DNA from: Phreatobacter sp.
GTDB lineage: Bacteria > Pseudomonadota > Alphaproteobacteria > Rhizobiales > Phreatobacteraceae
DNA length: 51,701 bases
NCBI GenBank assembly: GCA_019749835.1
Contig: JAIEPJ010000158.1
Span: forward strand, 1 to 51,701
Direction: 5' to 3'
Shown: positions 49,068 to 51,701 of the stretch, piece by piece
Position numbering within the stretch: position 1 is the first letter of the stretch
Layout of the letters: each line of letters begins with the position of its first letter
Program-made: the position numbers and the translations under genes
Notes under the pieces: generated by a model
The model's database searches: none
Told to the model about the DNA's origin: nothing
What the model saw: the letters and a program-made list of their open reading frames with translations, nothing else

Positions 49068-50092
49068 CAACCGCGCGGCAGCAAGCCACGCGCCACGAAG
49101 ACCTCAGGGTCCGTCGCGGCGGCGGGCAGAGACTGGGCCTCCGCGAGAAGCTCCCACGTCCGCTTCACTTGCGCCGCATCGAGGCTCCCCGTCGGCAGGC
49201 GGCGGGCAACCTCGCTGTCGAACATCAGCTTCGTGGCGATCTCCATGGCCGCGAAGTCACCCTCGGGATTGAGGCCGGGGACAGCCGCCTGGATGGCCGC
49301 GAAAGCGGTGCGGGCATTGTCGCGGGTGAACTCGAGCGAGCGCACGAGGGCCGCGGCGAACCGGCGCACCAGATCGGCCTTGCCGGCAATCGTCGCCTCG
49401 GAGGCGAAGAGCACATTGCCGTAGATCTGCAGCGTATCGGCGAATTCGAGGGCATTGACGGCGCCGCCCTGCTGGCGCGCCATGCCATTGAAGCGCGGCA
49501 GGTTGGGCAGGAAACCCATGACCGCATTCACCTGTCCGGAGACGAGCAGCGGCCCCATCGTCGCGGGTTCCGACTGGATCATCTCGATCTTGGCAATGTC
49601 CACATTGTTGCGGGCCAGAACCAGCGGCAGGAACACCCGGACCGAACTGCCCGGGGCGCCGGCCAGCTTCTTGCCCTCGAGATCCTTGAAACTGCGAATG
49701 CCGGAGGCCGCCAGCACGAAGAGCGAGTGCGGTGGGCGGGTGTAGATGGAGGCGATGGCCTTCACCGGAACCTGCGTCCGCACGCGGCCGGCCATCAGGG
49801 ACCCGATATCGGCGATACCGAACTCGGCGACGCCGGTCGCGATCTTGGTGACCGTGTCGGCTCCGCCGAAGCCGCGCTCGATCGTCAGGTCGATGCCGGC
49901 CTCACGAAAGAAACCCTGGGCGAGGCCGGCATAATAGGCGGCGTAGTCGCCCGTCGGCAGCCAGTCGAGCAGCAGCTTGACGGCATCCCGGGCCTGCGCA
50001 TGCGCCGCCCTGCCCGGCCCGGTGACAAGCCCTGCCGCGCCGAGTCCCGCCGCCACGAAGGAGCGCCTGTTGATTCCTCTCGTCGTCGACAT
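49067..50092 (-). CDS. ABC transporter substrate-binding protein, NMT1/SsuA-like
   Basis: A 341-residue periplasmic binding protein. GINRRSFVAAGLGAAGL is a twin-arginine signal, cleaved near AHAQA (about residue 33). The mature start VKLLLDWLPTGDYAAYYAGLAQGFFREAGIDLTIERG is the classic NMT1/THI5-like opening, whose best-known members bind pyrimidine-type or other heterocyclic compounds. It is the first gene of the ten-gene leftward run and is divergent from the LysR gene at 50324, with an 18-bp element between them. A heterocyclic ligand fits the Mo-hydroxylase downstream but is inferred. Confidence 0.92.
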   Translation of the reverse strand: MSTTRGINRRSFVAAGLGAAGLVTGPGRAAHAQARDAVKLLLDWLPTGDYAAYYAGLAQGFFREAGIDLTIERGFGGADTVTKIATGVAEFGIADIGSLMAGRVRTQVPVKAIASIYTRPPHSLFVLAASGIRSFKDLEGKKLAGAPGSSVRVFLPLVLARNNVDIAKIEMIQSEPATMGPLLVSGQVNAVMGFLPNLPRFNGMARQQGGAVNALEFADTLQIYGNVLFASEATIAGKADLVRRFAAALVRSLEFTRDNARTAFAAIQAAVPGLNPEGDFAAMEIATKLMFDSEVARRLPTGSLDAAQVKRTWELLAEAQSLPAAATDPEVFVARGLLPRG

Positions 50093-50194
50093 CCCGCCAA
50101 ACCCCTCTTGCCGTCGCCTGCAGCAACCGCGTTCTCAGCGCCACGATCTGAAAGCAAAGCCTGGGCCAGGATGCCCTATGGTCAACGGCCGATC

Positions 50195-50212
50195 GGCTAT
50201 CACCTGATGCCG
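50195..50212. repeat. 18-bp element, copy 2 (LysR / importer divergent region)
   Basis: GGCTATCACCTGATGCCG, identical to 44064-44081, in the 231-base gap between the binding-protein ATG (50092, minus) and the LysR ATG (50324, plus). It abuts a perfect palindrome GCCGATCGGC (50188-50197) that the other copy lacks. It is a candidate operator for the LysR protein. Confidence 0.65.
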
Positions 50213-50323
50213 GGGAGCGGCCCGGGCGATGGGCGACCAATGCCGCAGCGCCCCCTAGGGACCCGCGCCGGACTCACCTCGTCTGGCACGCCGTTTGCTG
50301 GACTTTGGAGGGAGAAAAACGCC

Positions 50324-51253
50324 ATGAACTTCCAGCGCTTGAACTACTTCCGGGCGGCCGCGGAGTTTGGCAGCCTGCGCAAGGCGGCGGAGGCCTTGAA
50401 CATCTCTCAACCCTCGTTGTCCCGCCAGATCCAGATCCTCGAACATGAACTCCGTGCGCCCCTGTTTCTTCGCCAGAGCAAGCGGCTGACGCTCACTCCG
50501 GCTGGCGTGCTGCTCGCCAGTCGGATCGGCGGAATGCTCGACGAGGTCGAAGCCATCCAGCGCGACATCGCCAAGCTGTCCGACGATCGCCGGCTGCACA
50601 TGCGGATCGGCGCGATTCAGTCGACCTGCGATTTCCTGATGCCGCGCGCCATCGGCGCGTTGCGCGCCAAATTTCCCGACCTCCAGGTGGCGGTCCACGG
50701 CGTCCGCTCGACCGAGATCATCGAGCAGGTTGGCCGCAGGAGCCTCGATCTCGGCATCGTCGCCGCACCGGTCAGCGACCCGCGGGTGGTACAGACGGCC
50801 CTGGCAACGGACCCGTTCCGCATGATCGCCTCACGCCGCCACCGCCATGCGGCCATGCGGCGTCTGTCGCTGGAATCGCTCGATGCGGAGCCCTTCGTGA
50901 CCTTTCCGCGAGGCTTCGCCCTGCGCGATCAGATCGAGGCCGTGTTCGATGCCAACAGACTGTCGATGAATGTGGTGGTGGAACTCGAATCGATCGAGGC
51001 CATCAAGGAACTGGTGCGTGAAGGTGGCGGCGTCTCGTTGCTGCCGAGTTCGACACTGATGGGCGACAAGAACGTCCGCGAACTCGCGATCATCACGATC
51101 GACGATCACGTCATTGCGCGCGAGATCGTCGCTGTCCGGCATGTCGGAGACAAGATTTCCCGTCCCGTTCTGTTTCTCCAGAACGCGATCCAGAACGCCT
51201 TGCACCTTTCCAGCGCCTCGCCCCGAGACGCCTACCTCATGTCCTCGGGCTAG
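50324..51253 (+). CDS. LysR family transcriptional regulator
   Basis: A 309-residue LysR regulator. The winged helix (1-60) reads MNFQRLNYFRAAAEFGSLRK, then AAEALNISQPSLSRQIQILE and LRAPLFLRQSKRLTLTPAG. The effector domain spans about 92-300 (LHMRIGAIQSTCDFLMPRAI). GGAGGGAG ends nine bases before the ATG. The frame is open far upstream through the gap and the binding-protein gene, but this is a chance effect of GC richness. It is divergent from the ten-gene run and the obvious candidate to control it. Confidence 0.94.
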   Translation: MNFQRLNYFRAAAEFGSLRKAAEALNISQPSLSRQIQILEHELRAPLFLRQSKRLTLTPAGVLLASRIGGMLDEVEAIQRDIAKLSDDRRLHMRIGAIQSTCDFLMPRAIGALRAKFPDLQVAVHGVRSTEIIEQVGRRSLDLGIVAAPVSDPRVVQTALATDPFRMIASRRHRHAAMRRLSLESLDAEPFVTFPRGFALRDQIEAVFDANRLSMNVVVELESIEAIKELVREGGGVSLLPSSTLMGDKNVRELAIITIDDHVIAREIVAVRHVGDKISRPVLFLQNAIQNALHLSSASPRDAYLMSSG

Positions 51254-51409
51254 GACACCACTTGGCGCGGCCCCATCCAGCGGCTGCCAGTATCGTCGCG
51301 CCCTATCGACCGACCGGCTTAGGGACGGGCCAGATCGGCGGATCGCCAGACCCGTGCCGACTGTTTCGTCGGGCCAGCGCGGTGATCGAGGAACCAGCCG
51401 GCTCAGCTC

Positions 51410-51701
51410 TCACGCGGCAATGCCGAGGGGTGACAGTTCGATCGGTTGATCGAATGTCAGAGCGACATCGGTCTCACTGACCCGTACGACGGTGGCCGCG
51501 ATCATGCGACCGGCGGGCCATTCCAGCATCACCTTCTGACGCAGCGTGGCGAAACCCGTGCCTTCGAGCCGGACGCCCGCTTGCGAAATGTCGACGATCA
51601 TGGTCGGCGTCCGGCGGCCGCCGGCGCTGACCATGACCGCCTCGCGCAGCTTGTGGCGCATGTGCTGACGACGCTCCCCGAGATCAGAGGCGACGGCACT
51701 G
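51410..51701 (-). CDS. PilZ domain protein (5' end beyond the window)
   Basis: A PilZ domain protein whose C-terminal 96 codons are visible. Within the frame an ATG at 51661 would give 83 residues, but the reading frame stays open to the window edge. The segment just upstream encodes GERRQHMRHK, which supplies the RxxxR motif of c-di-GMP-binding PilZ domains. The second motif, DISQAG (D-x-S-x2-G), follows about 20 residues later. I therefore treat the gene as truncated by the window. It is probably a cytoplasmic c-di-GMP responder; partner output is unknown. It converges on the LysR gene and has no evident tie to the catabolic run. Confidence 0.8.
   Translation of the reverse strand, partial: SAVASDLGERRQHMRHKLREAVMVSAGGRRTPTMIVDISQAGVRLEGTGFATLRQKVMLEWPAGRMIAATVVRVSETDVALTFDQPIELSPLGIAA

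Noticed and set aside
49055-51253. An apparent 732-residue protein ending in the LysR regulator
   Set aside because: The LysR helix-turn-helix starts at the ATG at 50324 with GGAGGGAG before it. The upstream part is antisense to the binding-protein gene and low in complexity.
1-51701. tRNA genes, CRISPR arrays, insertion sequences, integrases or phage genes
   Set aside because: None seen: no cloverleaf-like intergenic sequence, no regularly spaced repeats, and no transposase or recombinase motifs in any credible frame.

Overview
The window is a gene-dense, GC-rich stretch from the chromosome or a large replicon of an alphaproteobacterium, most likely Hyphomicrobiales (Rhizobiales). I infer this from the very high GC at third codon positions, the many ABC importers with Tat-type binding proteins, and the gene families present (Bug/TctC, HyuAB, DUF6282, TVP38 beside a MerA-like flavoprotein). 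The genus cannot be named from sequence alone. I see no tRNA, rRNA, CRISPR array, insertion sequence or phage gene. About 53 protein genes are called; none is visibly frameshifted, and both end genes run off the window.

Layout, left to right. 1-3.4 kb: end of a dipeptide-type ABC importer (DppB/DppC-like permeases), then a DAO-family FAD oxidoreductase and a 2-hydroxyacid dehydrogenase. 4.0-7.5 kb: acyl-CoA dehydrogenase, amidohydrolase-like protein and acyl-CoA synthetase, tightly overlapped. 7.5-10.9 kb (minus): NitT/TauT-type ABC importer plus a cysteine hydrolase. 11.1-15.7 kb (minus): FAH-family protein, 2-oxo-alkenoate hydratase, RidA, flavin reductase, COG3618-type amidohydrolase and an orphan Bug binding protein. 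These look like the lower part of an aromatic or aminoaromatic pathway, divergent from an IclR regulator with a perfect 17-bp dyad between them. 16.8-22.7 kb: MerA-like flavoprotein, TVP38 membrane protein, DUF547, membrane-anchored rhodanese and two glycosyltransferases. 22.8-28.3 kb: complete LivJHMGF-type importer plus a shikimate dehydrogenase-family enzyme. 28.4-30.7 kb: DMT exporter and a LysR regulator. 30.8-40.0 kb: nitrilase-family amidase, RraA-like protein, Pot-type ABC importer and HyuA/HyuB. 40.0-50.1 kb (minus): a ten-gene run with a second NitT/TauT importer, a three-subunit molybdenum hydroxylase (CoxM/L/S type), a NicX/M29-like metalloprotein, DUF6282, an amidohydrolase and an SDR, divergent from a second LysR regulator. 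The right edge holds a PilZ protein cut by the window end.

Taken together this is a catabolic island: at least five ABC importers, each next to oxidases, hydrolases or CoA enzymes. The most coherent candidate for an undescribed system is the 40-50 kb run, perhaps joined by the converging 30.8-40 kb run. Uptake, Mo-dependent ring hydroxylation, a NicX-like ring-opening step and amide or ring hydrolysis would suit breakdown of an N-heterocycle (pyridine, hydantoin or purine-like). An identical 18-bp element lies both in the LysR/binding-protein divergent promoter region and in the only large internal gap of the ten-gene run, just upstream of the NicX-like gene. It may be the regulator's operator tying the two halves together. 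Substrate and pathway are inference.
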